From contig JAQUEZ010000021.1 in the NCBI GenBank assembly GCA_028684915.1, positions 1 to 53,730 of the forward strand: 53,730 nt of DNA, read 5' to 3'. How positions within the stretch are numbered: the stretch's first letter is position 1; each line of letters begins with the position of its first letter. The DNA comes from Desulfobulbus sp. (lineage in GTDB: Bacteria > Desulfobacterota > Desulfobulbia > Desulfobulbales > Desulfobulbaceae). The notes under the pieces were generated by a model. That model did not search any database, was not told the origin of the DNA, and saw only the letters and a list, made by a program, of their open reading frames with translations. The position numbers and the translations under genes are program-made. Shown here piece by piece: positions 39,101-47,490 of this stretch.

Positions 39101-41851
39101 GACGTAATCAAGCATATCCGCACTGCGTACCCCGACCAGATAGGGAACCGAGGCCACTAGGGTTTCCTCGCTTGCAGCCACATTACGCCCGCCCTTGGCT
39201 TCGTAGACTCGTGCGGTCAAGCGCAGACGATAAGCACCGGCGGTAAACCGTTGCAGGTTGGGTTGCAACTCGGCCAGGCCGCCTGTGCCGGTACGGGTTT
39301 CGGCCAGAGGTTCGTCCACCCCGTCTTTCAGCATGCCCTCAAGATGGAAACGATACTGCGGAAACTTTGCAAAAGCAGGGAAGGAGGGGGACAGTTCCAT
39401 TTGTGCGGTGACCCGTCGGTCAGAGGCATCGGCCCCAAAGAGATGGCGGGCAGTGACCACCGGCTTGACCTGATCCGGCAGGAGCCAACCGATTGGATCC
39501 GTTTCCGAGAGACGGAGATCGACTTTCATCCGGTCCGGTTCAAACTCGCGCACTATAAACTCAACGCTGTCGATAAAGGTGGCACGCTGGTTGTTTTTCA
39601 CCAGATAGATCGATGCCGAATAGGAGCCGGCGGCGGCATTGTCCCTGGTGGTGAAATCAAGGGCGTCCAATCCGCTGGCAGTGGCCGTTCGTCGTTGATT
39701 AAAGGCCACCATACCGCGAGGATCGGTGATTTCGATCTCCACCGGCATGCCGTCAATATTTTGCTGCCAACCCGCAGTCCGCAGAATAAAACCGATGTGG
39801 GCGGTTTCTCCTGGCCGATAAAGGCCGCGGTCGGTGAACAGGGAGGCGGATACCTGGTTGGGACTGGTTTGATTGGCCGCCCCACCGATATCAAATCGAG
39901 AGAAATCAAGTTGGTGTTCATCGCGCCCCAGGGGCAGGAAAGACAGATCTCGGCCCAGGCTGGCCACCACCATGATCGGTGTTTTTTCCCGCTTCAGATC
40001 ATTCATCTGGGCAAAACGGATGTGCCCCTGGGTGTCGGTCTGACCTGCAGCCACGGTCAAGCCGTTGCGGCCAACCACGGCCACGGTCACTTGGGGAACG
40101 GGCTGGCCCCGACTGAGCGACTGGACAAAGACCTCTTGGCCGCCATCCAAGGTTCGCTTACTGATGATGCCCAGATCAGTGACCAAAATAAAGCGGCGGT
40201 CACCAGAGGAAGGACTTTGCACGTAATCGCTGTAGCTACGCTGGGGATACTTTGGATCAAAGGGTGTAATCCGCAGGACAAAAACGCCTACGCGGCCACC
40301 CTCGTTGCCCAGGTACGATCCAAGGTCGATTGCATCATAGATTGGTTTGCTCGGATCAACAGCGCCGAATTCTCGCGTATAGGATTGCCGCTCGACCAAC
40401 CGGTCAAAATCGTCATTGTAGACCGAGGGTTGGCCAAATTGGCCGTAATTCTGGTCCACCAACTGATGGAGTTGGCCGGGAACCAACCGGGCGATCTCCA
40501 CCTTGACTCCTGGGACGCCCTGGGCCATGAAACCGACCTGTTTTTCTCCGTGAAGACTGAGCAGTGCGCCATCGCCCAGCAGTTTGACCACCTTGGGATA
40601 CTCGCCGCTTGAGAGCAGGGTGATGAGCGGCTCTTTCATCAGGTACCCACCCACGGCCTCGACATGTTCGTCCACCTTGACCACCAGCTGACGTTTGATC
40701 GGCACTTTGAGGGTGAAGCTGTGGTGGGTGTTGAGCGGCTCAACACTGGGGACCAGGGTCAGGGGCACGCTCTGGGTAAGATCGGACTGGTTGACGGTAC
40801 TCAGGCTCCATCCATTTTTACGGGGTGGCAGCAGCCAGGCCTGCACATGCTTGGCAATGACCTCGTCTGCCACCGGGAAGGAACTCTCCAGGGTCAGCAC
40901 CTGTTGCGGCTCGCCCTGGGGATTATTGACATAACGGGTTTGAATATCGGAAAAACTGAGCTGGTAGCGACCAGGTACCTGGAGGGTGTGAGTGAGAGCT
41001 TGGGCAAGCGGCATATGCTCCCGCAGGGACACAATTTTTTTCTCCAGGCGCAGAGTGATCGGCGTTGATTCCAGCGGCACTGCCAGGGCAGCTGAATGCA
41101 GGTGAATATGGAGACCGTCCTTTTCTACTTTAAGGGTAAAATCAGCCTGGGATGGCTCGCGGTAACTCAGCCCCTTGCCCAATTGCAGACGAATGTTGCT
41201 TCCCAGGGAGGCAGGATCGACCGGATGGGAGAAATCAATGCCGGCGACCAGCTTTTTCAAGGTTGGATCGAGCGGATCCTGATAGAGCTCAGCGCTTTTG
41301 ATGCGGGCGGAGAAGGGTGCGGAGGCAAATGTAGACTGGTAGTTTTGTAGGCGAACACCAGAGGAAAAAAAGCCTTTTTCGGCAAAACTAAGACGGAAAT
41401 TTCTCCCGATAGGCCAGTCCCCCTCTGGTTTGAATTCCAGGGTACGATCATCCTGCCACTGCCAAGTCCCGGTCTGTGCCGGTTCGAGGCGCAGCCCGTT
41501 GACCACAGCCTTGCCGATCCGCTCCAAGGGGGCGGCAGATTCGGCAAAGCGGATCTGAAGAGGATACACTTCTGCAGGAGTCTTGGTGTAATCGGTACTC
41601 TGGGGAGGGGCAATCCTATAGGCTACCGTGTGCGGTTTAGGGAGGTGGCTATACCACTGCCAGCCGTACCAACCGGCAATACAGGAAGAGCCGAGCAGCA
41701 GCAAAAGGACTAAAGCGATCAGAGGGCGTGCGATCAGCCAGCGCAACCAGGGAGGCGGTTGCCAGGAAAGTCGGCCCAGGAGCAGATGCACCACCTTGGC
41801 TGTGCCACGAAAGACAAAGTTCAACAAGGTAGAGAACGGATTGTTTTTCAT
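36122..41851 (-). CDS. Bacterial alpha-2-macroglobulin (YfhM-like), thioester-containing
   Basis: A 1909-residue envelope protein, the largest here. The N-terminal helix (about residues 38-65) anchors it in the inner membrane; it has no lipobox. Long arrays of beta-sandwich MG domains follow, with the bait region and MG domains in the centre (for example SLFTDRGLYRPGETAHIGFI). The thioester motif CTEQ (C1447-Q1450) sits in HYPYECTEQLL, so the Cys-Gln thioester that covalently traps proteases should be intact. Alpha-toroid repeats and the receptor-binding-like domain make up the C-terminus. Its stop overlaps the pbpC start. Shine-Dalgarno weak. The role as protease trap is known for the E. coli homologue and inferred here. 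Confidence 0.93.
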   Translation of the reverse strand: MKNNPFSTLLNFVFRGTAKVVHLLLGRLSWQPPPWLRWLIARPLIALVLLLLLGSSCIAGWYGWQWYSHLPKPHTVAYRIAPPQSTDYTKTPAEVYPLQIRFAESAAPLERIGKAVVNGLRLEPAQTGTWQWQDDRTLEFKPEGDWPIGRNFRLSFAEKGFFSSGVRLQNYQSTFASAPFSARIKSAELYQDPLDPTLKKLVAGIDFSHPVDPASLGSNIRLQLGKGLSYREPSQADFTLKVEKDGLHIHLHSAALAVPLESTPITLRLEKKIVSLREHMPLAQALTHTLQVPGRYQLSFSDIQTRYVNNPQGEPQQVLTLESSFPVADEVIAKHVQAWLLPPRKNGWSLSTVNQSDLTQSVPLTLVPSVEPLNTHHSFTLKVPIKRQLVVKVDEHVEAVGGYLMKEPLITLLSSGEYPKVVKLLGDGALLSLHGEKQVGFMAQGVPGVKVEIARLVPGQLHQLVDQNYGQFGQPSVYNDDFDRLVERQSYTREFGAVDPSKPIYDAIDLGSYLGNEGGRVGVFVLRITPFDPKYPQRSYSDYVQSPSSGDRRFILVTDLGIISKRTLDGGQEVFVQSLSRGQPVPQVTVAVVGRNGLTVAAGQTDTQGHIRFAQMNDLKREKTPIMVVASLGRDLSFLPLGRDEHQLDFSRFDIGGAANQTSPNQVSASLFTDRGLYRPGETAHIGFILRTAGWQQNIDGMPVEIEITDPRGMVAFNQRRTATASGLDALDFTTRDNAAAGSYSASIYLVKNNQRATFIDSVEFIVREFEPDRMKVDLRLSETDPIGWLLPDQVKPVVTARHLFGADASDRRVTAQMELSPSFPAFAKFPQYRFHLEGMLKDGVDEPLAETRTGTGGLAELQPNLQRFTAGAYRLRLTARVYEAKGGRNVAASEETLVASVPYLVGVRSADMLDYVTQGAKRSCTWLAVKPNLEPTAVDQLELSLIEFQSVSVLVKQESGTYKYESRRKEVVRNKQMVQIARAGTETPLPTNEAGDFAYELRDSKGTLLNKISWTVAGAGNLSRSLERNAELQIKLDKTSYAPGEPIHINLRAPYTGAGLITIERDKVYAQAWFTTDTTSSVQTIIVPQGLEGNGYVTVQFLRDPNSAEIFMSPLSSGVAPFSVSLAARTLPLTLQSPKTIEPGQDLQIDLSSKETAKAVVFAVDEGILQVARYKTPNPLAHFFEKRSLDVQTSQILSMILPEFSRLMAAAAPGGGGDDAIGSHLNPFKRKRQGPVAYWSGVVDLPAGGRSFHYQVPEGFNGRLRIMAVAVTAQRIGVATEVSEVRGPWVLTPNVPAFVAPGDRFTLSVGAFSNLNKTSTVQLSLRPGKGCRLQGDTNKSLEVEPGREGVAEFQLLATEQLGSSELVFMAESAEGKARIAESVSVRPATPYRVALRTGSFVEAGFSLPRQRDLVSEYGQVLLGYARSPLVWVQGLTTYLDHYPYECTEQLLSKAMPALVAAGPDVLKRADFAPISQAFSLLRQRQNESGGFGQWASNLVVQPDISVYAADFLIEAGEHGLAVPRDLQEHSLHFLQRIAVGRSEGLAELRTKARAIYLLTRTGQVTTAPLMATIEQLEKHHQDTWRTDLIAAYLGASQILMKQEKAGKELLSGVPWATLKSAPGPVDAGLYEDALSHDAELLTLLSRYSPEKPLPDNLLSEFGKQISEGRYHSLSAALMIRAFSDYGQSTAHQSNTLSAELGLDDNSGNRPAPLVLQPNTVVPLNWGKIILRQEKAGTPAFFQLTEAGFDRTPPSEKLSQGIELSREYVDDQGTALSQIQVGQEYTVRLRLRATERDSLSEIAIVDLLPGGLEPVVAPPTDEAEEYSEEQEPGEQTAASVSGWEPAFVNIRDDRVVLYGTLSRDVATYEYRVRATNAGTFIVPAPYAEGMYDRTLQGRGEGGILTILEP

Positions 41852-41935
41852 GGCATCACCGTTGGCTGGCGGAGCATCGGCTCCTGATAAAGACGCGGAT
41901 TAATTCATTACAGCAGTAGATTGTCTTACTCATGT

Positions 41936-42341
41936 TGATGACGCCGTAAAAACTTCGATCGACTGCGTCGCAGCGATTTTCTCGACACTCGACAGACCTG
42001 AAGTATGCCTTCGCGCCGAAAAAAACACTACTTCTTGTCTGTCTTTGTTTTTACTTAGTGACTGAACGAAAACTGAAAAAGAAACGAACAAATAGCAAGA
42101 TGCCCATCGGTTTCAATGTGAAGATTCTTGCGGTGACCAAGTGGCTTAAGTCATCTTTCAGAAATTTAAGGTGATACTATAGCAAAGCGCTGTTTTGTGG
42201 TACTCCAATCAAAAAATCTTCATTTTTTAAAATTTTAGTTTTTCAATATAATTCTAGAAAGATAACTTGAGAAAATAAGGTTTCGTTCGAGCACTACTTA
42301 GCCATCTCATAGAGTGTGATGGACTTTTTACGAGGCCATCA
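41936..42341 (+). repeat. Dispersed repeat copy split by an insertion
   Basis: Left part 41936-42057 runs from TGATGACGCCGTAAAAACTTCG to TTTTTACTTA; right part 42301-42341 runs from GCCATCTCATAGAGTG to CGAGGCCATCA. Joined, they match the reverse complement of 18355-18517 along its whole length (allowing substitutions). The 237-bp element at 42058-42294 and one TACTTA interrupt it. Confidence 0.85.
42058..42294. mobile_element. MITE-like element nested in the dispersed repeat
   Basis: AT-rich, non-coding, 237 bp. The left end GTGACTGAACGAAAACTG and the inverted right end GTGCTCGAACGAAACCTT agree at 13 of 18 positions, with the block GAACGAAA identical. TACTTA is repeated directly on both sides (42052-42057 and 42295-42300), consistent with a 6-bp target duplication. 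The intact sequence of the repeat at this point can be rebuilt by removing the element and one TACTTA. No transposase gene is present, so mobility would need one in trans. Confidence 0.7.
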
Positions 42342-42359
42342 AAGTCGCTTGTGCAGAAA

Positions 42360-43637
42360 TTAAAGTGATCCGTCGGCAACACCCTGCGGCAGGGCGTGTT
42401 TGACATCATAGATCACCGCATCCGGGCGACAGAGATCCCGCAACGCTGTTTCCGAGAGTTGGGCGAACTCCTGATGGCCCACCGCCAAAATCACCGCATC
42501 GTAACGGTGCTGCGGCAGTAGCTCGATCATGGTCACCCCATAGAGTTTTGTTGCCTCTTCCCGATCAACCCAAGGGTCATACACTTCGATTTTGGCGCCA
42601 AAGGTAGCCAATTCCTCGATAATGTCGGTTACCCGGGTATTGCGCAGGTCCGGGCAGTTTTCCTTAAAGGTCAGGCCTAGGATGAGAATGCGGGCATCGG
42701 CAACGTGGATGCGCCGTTTGAGCATCAACTTGATTGTTTCCGAGGCAATGTAACGGCCCATGTCGTCGTTGAGCCGCCGACCGGCAAGGATCATCTCCGG
42801 GTGGTACCCCACCTCCTGGGCCTTGTGGGTGAGGTAATAGGGATCGACCCCGATACAATGGCCGCCGACCAGGCCGGGGCGGAAAGGGAGAAAGTTCCAC
42901 TTGGTTCCTGCCGCCTTAAGCACCTCAATGGTATCAATGCCTAGACGGTTGAAAATCAGCGCCAGTTCATTGATCAAGGCAATATTGACATCGCGCTGGG
43001 TGTTTTCGATGACCTTGGCGGCCTCAGCCACACGCATGGAGCTGGCCTTGAAGGTACCGGCAGTGATCACCAGACCATAGAGAGCGTCGACAAAGTTCGC
43101 CACCTCGGGAGTGGAACCGGAGGTAACCTTGACGATGGTCGGCAGCCGGTGCTGGTGGTCGCCGGGATTGATCCGTTCCGGGCTGTAACCGGCAAAGAAA
43201 TCCAGATTGAACGTCAGGCCGGTATCCCGTTCCAGAATCGGTACGCAGACCTCCTCAGTGGCCCCCGGATAGACCGTGGACTCATAGATAACCACATCCC
43301 CTTTTTTCAGCACCTTGGCTACGGTTTCCGAGGCCTTGACCAGGGGGGTGAAGTCCGGACGTTTATTACGGTCAATAGGGGTGGGGACGGCAACGATGAA
43401 GACGTTGCACTCGCGCAGTTCGCTGATATCGCAGCTGTATTGAAGATTACCGGCCTGCTGCAATTCCTCGGTGGTCACCTCGCGGGTTACATCGATATGA
43501 CGTCGTAGTTCATCCACTCGGCGGGCTTTGAGATCAAAACCGATGGTCGGCCGTTTTTTACTGAATTCCACCGCCAGAGGCAGGCCGACATAACCAAGAC
43601 CGATGATACCGATAGAGGCCTTATCAAGATTGAGCAT
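42360..43637 (-). CDS. tviB: UDP-N-acetylhexosamine (GlcNAc/GalNAc) 6-dehydrogenase, TviB/WbpA-like
   Basis: A 425-residue NAD-dependent nucleotide-sugar dehydrogenase that oxidises the 6-OH of UDP-sugars to the uronic acid. It has the N-terminal NAD motif [13 protein letters not shown], the family motif VPTPID, the central [14 protein letters not shown] helix and catalytic Cys261 in [12 protein letters not shown]. The [12 protein letters not shown] segment and the absence of the UDP-glucose type surroundings favour the UDP-GlcNAc/GalNAc (TviB/VipA, WbpA) branch over UDP-glucose dehydrogenase. ATG 43637 has AAAGGAA upstream; the upstream part of the open frame is rejected. No glycosyltransferase cluster adjoins it; repeats flank it on both sides. 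It supplies an acidic sugar for capsule or O-antigen, presumably made elsewhere. Confidence 0.87.
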   Translation of the reverse strand: MLNLDKASIGIIGLGYVGLPLAVEFSKKRPTIGFDLKARRVDELRRHIDVTREVTTEELQQAGNLQYSCDISELRECNVFIVAVPTPIDRNKRPDFTPLVKASETVAKVLKKGDVVIYESTVYPGATEEVCVPILERDTGLTFNLDFFAGYSPERINPGDHQHRLPTIVKVTSGSTPEVANFVDALYGLVITAGTFKASSMRVAEAAKVIENTQRDVNIALINELALIFNRLGIDTIEVLKAAGTKWNFLPFRPGLVGGHCIGVDPYYLTHKAQEVGYHPEMILAGRRLNDDMGRYIASETIKLMLKRRIHVADARILILGLTFKENCPDLRNTRVTDIIEELATFGAKIEVYDPWVDREEATKLYGVTMIELLPQHRYDAVILAVGHQEFAQLSETALRDLCRPDAVIYDVKHALPQGVADGSL

Positions 43638-43790
43638 GGGGTATTTCCTTTGAAGGGAATAATGGACAGCTGATTGATTTACTTCAAAGAAGTATAAAAC
43701 GAAGTGCTGTGGGGGGAAAGCAATAAACGCCAATGGCTGCAAAAAGTGATCTGCCAAGGGGCCTGACTTTGCAAGTTGTGCCGATTGAGA

Positions 43791-43943
43791 GTGTCGTCAA
43801 TGCGTCGACTGACTGCGTTGCCGCGTTTTCCCCGACACTCGACAGGTCTCGTCTCTGCCTTCGCATCGGGGAAAACGCTCTTGCTGGTATTCCCCTATTT
43901 TTACTTAACTATTTCTTGGAATGTGATGGGCTGTTGACGAATC
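43791..43943 (+). repeat. Diverged copy of the dispersed repeat
   Basis: Follows the same order of blocks as 41936-42341: GCGTCGACTGACTGCGTTGC, then TTTTCCCCGACACTCGACAG, CTGCCTTCGCATCGGGGAAAA, then TTTTTACTTAACTATTTCTTGG, and GTGATGGGCTGTTGACGA. The right-terminal palindrome is badly decayed. The MITE target position is intact here. Confidence 0.65.
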
Positions 43944-43951
43944 GGAATAAA

Positions 43952-44623
43952 TCAGATACCCCGATGTCGCTCCGGCCAAAGCAGCGTATGAAGCTGTAGT
44001 TGCAGACGGACGTTGAGCCGGTGACGCAACAGTAGGTCAGCCAGTTCGGTAGGGGGGAGCACGCCTTTGACCGGCGAAAAGAGCACTGTTAACAGGCGAT
44101 CGAGCTGATGACGAACCACCATATCCCGGGCAAAGTAAAAATCGTTTATTGAACTGAGCACAAATTTGATTTCATCCCGGCAGACCCGTCGTTGCCGCTC
44201 CCGCAAGACGTCCAGATTTTCAGCCAGATTGTGTTCGGCCATGCCTGAATCCGGGCATTTGATATCCATGATAATGTGGACATCATCGGGAACCGCGCAG
44301 ATCGGCAGGCTCCCGTTGGTTTCCAGAAGCACTGTCCGGCCTTGGGCCAGTAAGTCCTGCATCAAGGGGTAGATCCCGTTTTGCTGCAGGGGCTCGCCGC
44401 CGGTGAGTTCGACCATGGTACCGGGATTTTGGTTGATCCAGTCCATTATCGCTGCCAGAGCCATGGCCTGCCCCGCTTCTTCGTAGGTGTAGCGGGCATC
44501 GCAGTAACTACAGCGTAGGTTACAGCCGGCAAGCCGAACAAAGAGACAGGGCAAACCGGCCCAGGTCGATTCTCCCTGGATGGAGGTGAAGAGCTCTGAA
44601 ACCTGCAGGGACTCAGTCGCCAT
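43952..44623 (-). CDS. queE: 7-carboxy-7-deazaguanine synthase QueE
   Basis: A 223-residue radical SAM enzyme that converts 6-carboxytetrahydropterin to 7-carboxy-7-deazaguanine on the queuosine pathway. It begins with the family motif LFTSIQGESTWAGLPCLFVR, has the cluster ligands C34, C38 and C41 in CNLRCSYC and then TGGEPL. Length is typical. The start ATG at 44623 lies inside the end of queD (11-bp overlap), so the two are translated together. The product also feeds DNA 7-deazaguanine modification in some bacteria, but no dpd genes are seen here. Confidence 0.94.
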   Translation of the reverse strand: MATESLQVSELFTSIQGESTWAGLPCLFVRLAGCNLRCSYCDARYTYEEAGQAMALAAIMDWINQNPGTMVELTGGEPLQQNGIYPLMQDLLAQGRTVLLETNGSLPICAVPDDVHIIMDIKCPDSGMAEHNLAENLDVLRERQRRVCRDEIKFVLSSINDFYFARDMVVRHQLDRLLTVLFSPVKGVLPPTELADLLLRHRLNVRLQLQLHTLLWPERHRGI

Positions 44624-44981
44624 AATAAATCACACCGCTGGAGTCGGTTTCTCGAATCTCGATACTGTAGAGACAATAGCGCTCAGTCTGCAGTAGCGGT
44701 TGCAGGGTTTTGAAAAGATACATGGAAATATGCTCGGAGGAAGGGTTGATCACCTGAAAAGCAGGGTGCTCATTCAGGTCATGGTGATCAAGCTCATCCA
44801 CCACCGAGTTGACGGTTTTCTTGAGTTCTTTGAAATCAATCCCCATACCCAGTTTATCCAGGCTATCGGCGCGGACGGTCACCTTGACCTTCCAATTGTG
44901 GCCATGCGGATTTTCACAGTTGCCCGGGTAGGCTCTGAGGTGATGCCCTCCGGAAAAATGGGTCTTAATAAATACATCCAT
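44613..44981 (-). CDS. queD: 6-carboxytetrahydropterin synthase QueD
   Basis: A 122-residue PTPS-fold enzyme that makes 6-carboxy-5,6,7,8-tetrahydropterin from dihydroneopterin triphosphate, the step before QueE. Zinc ligands are visible as a His at 13/14 in FSGGHHL and His26 and His28 in HGHNW; the catalytic Cys22 lies in CENPHGH, in the usual C-x3-HGH arrangement. The EHxxxYL-type helix and the final Glu in SIEIRET fit the family. ATG 44981 has AAGGAG eight bases upstream. QueC and QueF are not in the window. I looked for a preQ1 riboswitch in the leader and did not find one. Confidence 0.93.
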   Translation of the reverse strand: MDVFIKTHFSGGHHLRAYPGNCENPHGHNWKVKVTVRADSLDKLGMGIDFKELKKTVNSVVDELDHHDLNEHPAFQVINPSSEHISMYLFKTLQPLLQTERYCLYSIEIRETDSSGVIYYGD

Positions 44982-45176
44982 GGTTTGCTCCTTGGAAAAA
45001 TACGATGATCAACAGCCGGTGCAGTCCTTCGGGAAAAGCGGCTTGCGTTGCTGAGTAGTCAAATGGTAAACAGAAAGTGTGCCTTGTAAAGCATCAACCG
45101 CACTTCATCCTAACCGATACAGGGCTGCTTTTGCCAGCCCGGTCTCCACCCTTTTTTTCTTCCAAGGAGTTCACCG

Positions 45177-45941
45177 TTGCCGGAAGTCGATTCACGACCA
45201 GCTTTGACCCAGGATACCCTCTTTGCCGGGGAGTTGATTTGTAACCAGCCGGAAAACGGCTACCGTTTTTCCATGGACGCGGTGTTGGCAGCGCAATTTT
45301 CCGTGCCTAAAGCGAGGCAACGGCTGTTGGATCTGGGTTGCGGCTGCGGCATTATCGGGCTGATCCTCGCCTACCGGGTCCCGGAATTAGTGGTCCATGG
45401 CGTGGAAGTGCAACCCGAATTGGCCGGACTGGCCCAAGAAAATATCCGTGCCAACGGGTTTTCCTCGAGAATGGACATTATTGAGGGGAATGTTTGTGTC
45501 ATTGACCAACTGGTACAGGCAGAGACCTACGACCAGGTGGTCTGTAACCCGCCCTATGGCTCACCCAATGGAGGCCGGATCAATCTTCATGGTCAAGCTG
45601 CCGTTGCTCGTCATGAATTGAGCGGCTCGCTCGAGGATTTTGTCCAGGCCGCGGCGTTCAGCGTCCGTAACCGTGGCCGGGTGGTGTTTATCTATCCTGC
45701 CCGGCGGGGTGCAACGTTGCTGCATACCCTTAACCGGTATCGTCTCACCCCAAAACGAATGCAGCCCATCTATAGCTATCCAGGATCGGATCCAGCCCGG
45801 TTACTCCTTGTTGAAGCGGTTAAAAATGGTGGAGAACAGTTTGAAGTTCTCGCCCCTATATATATTTATCAGCAGCAAAACGGCCCATACAGCCTGGCGA
45901 TGCAGGCGTTCTACCGGGAGAATCCATGCTCGCCAAGGTAA
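45177..45941 (+). CDS. TrmN6-like adenine methyltransferase (YfiC family)
   Basis: A 254-residue class I SAM-dependent methyltransferase related to tRNA1(Val) adenine-37 N6-methyltransferase. It has the family's N-terminal QPENGYRFSMDAVLAAQF, the SAM-binding LLDLGCGCGIIGL and the catalytic CNPPYGSPNGGR (N124-Y127), where NPPY marks N6-adenine or N5-glutamine methylation. Length is close to E. coli TrmN6. Translation starts with TTG at 45177, supported by AAGGAG seven bases upstream; no ATG lies near. The stop overlaps the start of the comM/yifB gene by 16 bp. The C-terminus is slightly longer than usual. rRNA instead of tRNA as substrate cannot be excluded. Confidence 0.85.
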   Translation: MPEVDSRPALTQDTLFAGELICNQPENGYRFSMDAVLAAQFSVPKARQRLLDLGCGCGIIGLILAYRVPELVVHGVEVQPELAGLAQENIRANGFSSRMDIIEGNVCVIDQLVQAETYDQVVCNPPYGSPNGGRINLHGQAAVARHELSGSLEDFVQAAAFSVRNRGRVVFIYPARRGATLLHTLNRYRLTPKRMQPIYSYPGSDPARLLLVEAVKNGGEQFEVLAPIYIYQQQNGPYSLAMQAFYRENPCSPR

Positions 45942-47455
45942 ACAGTTGTGCGGTCAGTGGTGTGGATGGGCTACCGATCCTGGTTGAGGTGGATTTGGCC
46001 CAAGGATTACCCTCGTTTTCCACCGTCGGTCTGGCCGAAGGTGCGGTGCGTGAGTCCAAGGATCGGGTGCGGGCAGCGATCAAAAACGGTGGTTATGACT
46101 TTCCGCAGCGCCGCATCACTGTAAATCTCGCCCCAGCCTCGGTCAAAAAAGAAGGGACAGGGTATGACCTGCCCATTGCTCTGGGCATACTTGCCGCCGG
46201 CGGCCTGGTGCCCTATGAACAACTGGCCCAGGCGGCAGTGGTGGGGGAGTTGAGTTTAGATGGGGGCGTGAAGCCGGTACCTGGGGTACTCTCCATGGCC
46301 CTGGCTGCCCGGGAACTGGGTGTCAGCCGCTTCCTCGTGCCTCAGGCAAATGTAGCCGAGGCTGCCATTGTCCAGGGGCTTGAGGTGTATGGCATTGAGC
46401 GATTGGACCAGGCAGTGGAATTTTTTGCCGGGCGCACCGAATTGGTGCCGTTGGCCATCGACCCTGCCGAACTCTTTGCCGCCCAGGAAGGTTATGGGGT
46501 TGATTTTAGCGATGTCAAAGGCCAAGACGCGGTCAAACGGGCCATGGAGATTGCCGCCGCCGGGGGGCATAATCTTCTGCTCAGTGGAGTCCCAGGCACT
46601 GGGAAAACTATGATGGCCAGACGGTTACCGACGATCATGCCCGATCTCAGCCTGGAAGAAGCCCTCGAGACCACCAAGGTCTATTCTACTGCTGGTTTGC
46701 TCCCGGAAAAAACACCGCTGCTGGTCACTCGGCCTTTCAGGGCGCCCCATCATACCGTCTCCGATGCCGGTCTGATCGGTGGAGGTCAGGTACCCCGGCC
46801 CGGCGAGGTCTCATTGGCCCATAATGGGGTTCTTTTTCTTGACGAATTACCCGAATTTAAAAAACACGTGCTGGAGGTATTGCGTCAGCCTTTGGAGGAT
46901 GGAACGGTCACCATTGCCCGAGCCTCCGCCAGTCTCAGCTTTCCGGCCCGGTTTACTTTGGTCGGGGCGATGAATCCCTGCCCGTGCGGATATCTTGGTG
47001 ATCAGGTTCGCCCTTGCACCTGTTCCCCGTTGCAGGTGCAGCGTTATCGCAGCCGTCTTTCCGGGCCGTTACTTGACCGGATAGATATCCACCTTGAGGT
47101 ACCGGCAGTTCCGGTCAAAACATTGCTGGCTCAGCCATCTGGAGAATCTTCCGCAACCATCCGCACCCGGGTCAACCAGGCCCGCGCCCTACAGCGCAAA
47201 CGATTTACTGCCTTCCCCCGGCTCTATTGCAATGCGCAGATGAATGCCAGAGAGGTCAAACAATTTTGCCGTCTTGACCAGGCGTCAACCGATCTGCTCA
47301 ATACCTCCATCACCCGTTTGGGGCTTTCCGCACGAGCCTATCACCGCATCCTAAAAATAGCCCTCACCATCGCCGATCTGGCCGGAGCCCAACAGCCGCA
47401 GCTGTCGCATATAGCCGAGGCAATCCAGTACCGGCGCAGTCAGTTTGAACTCTGA
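45926..47455 (+). CDS. comM: YifB/ComM family Mg-chelatase-like AAA+ ATPase
   Basis: A 509-residue AAA+ protein. The N-terminal third is the ChlI-like/lid domain starting MLAKVNSCAVSGVDGLPILV, and the Walker A GVPGTGKT (G221-T228) and Walker B FLDELPEF follow. A C-terminal Mg-chelatase-type domain contains CNAQMNAREVKQFC. ComM is a hexameric helicase promoting branch migration of D-loops in natural transformation; many non-competent bacteria carry it too, so transformation is not implied. The ATG has GGGAG upstream and lies inside the preceding methyltransferase gene, so the two are coupled. Confidence 0.92.
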   Translation: MLAKVNSCAVSGVDGLPILVEVDLAQGLPSFSTVGLAEGAVRESKDRVRAAIKNGGYDFPQRRITVNLAPASVKKEGTGYDLPIALGILAAGGLVPYEQLAQAAVVGELSLDGGVKPVPGVLSMALAARELGVSRFLVPQANVAEAAIVQGLEVYGIERLDQAVEFFAGRTELVPLAIDPAELFAAQEGYGVDFSDVKGQDAVKRAMEIAAAGGHNLLLSGVPGTGKTMMARRLPTIMPDLSLEEALETTKVYSTAGLLPEKTPLLVTRPFRAPHHTVSDAGLIGGGQVPRPGEVSLAHNGVLFLDELPEFKKHVLEVLRQPLEDGTVTIARASASLSFPARFTLVGAMNPCPCGYLGDQVRPCTCSPLQVQRYRSRLSGPLLDRIDIHLEVPAVPVKTLLAQPSGESSATIRTRVNQARALQRKRFTAFPRLYCNAQMNAREVKQFCRLDQASTDLLNTSITRLGLSARAYHRILKIALTIADLAGAQQPQLSHIAEAIQYRRSQFEL

Positions 47456-47490
47456 GGTCTCTCAAGAGCCAATCCGGAGAACAGGGGTGG

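Noticed and set aside
39251..40612. 453-codon plus-strand frame opposite the alpha-2-macroglobulin
   Set aside because: Lies wholly inside a clearly conserved gene on the other strand; no family signature.
44982..45176. preQ1 riboswitch upstream of queD
   Set aside because: No A-rich tail or pseudoknot-compatible sequence; only an ordinary Shine-Dalgarno and a GGGCTG/CAGCCC hairpin that belongs to the other side.
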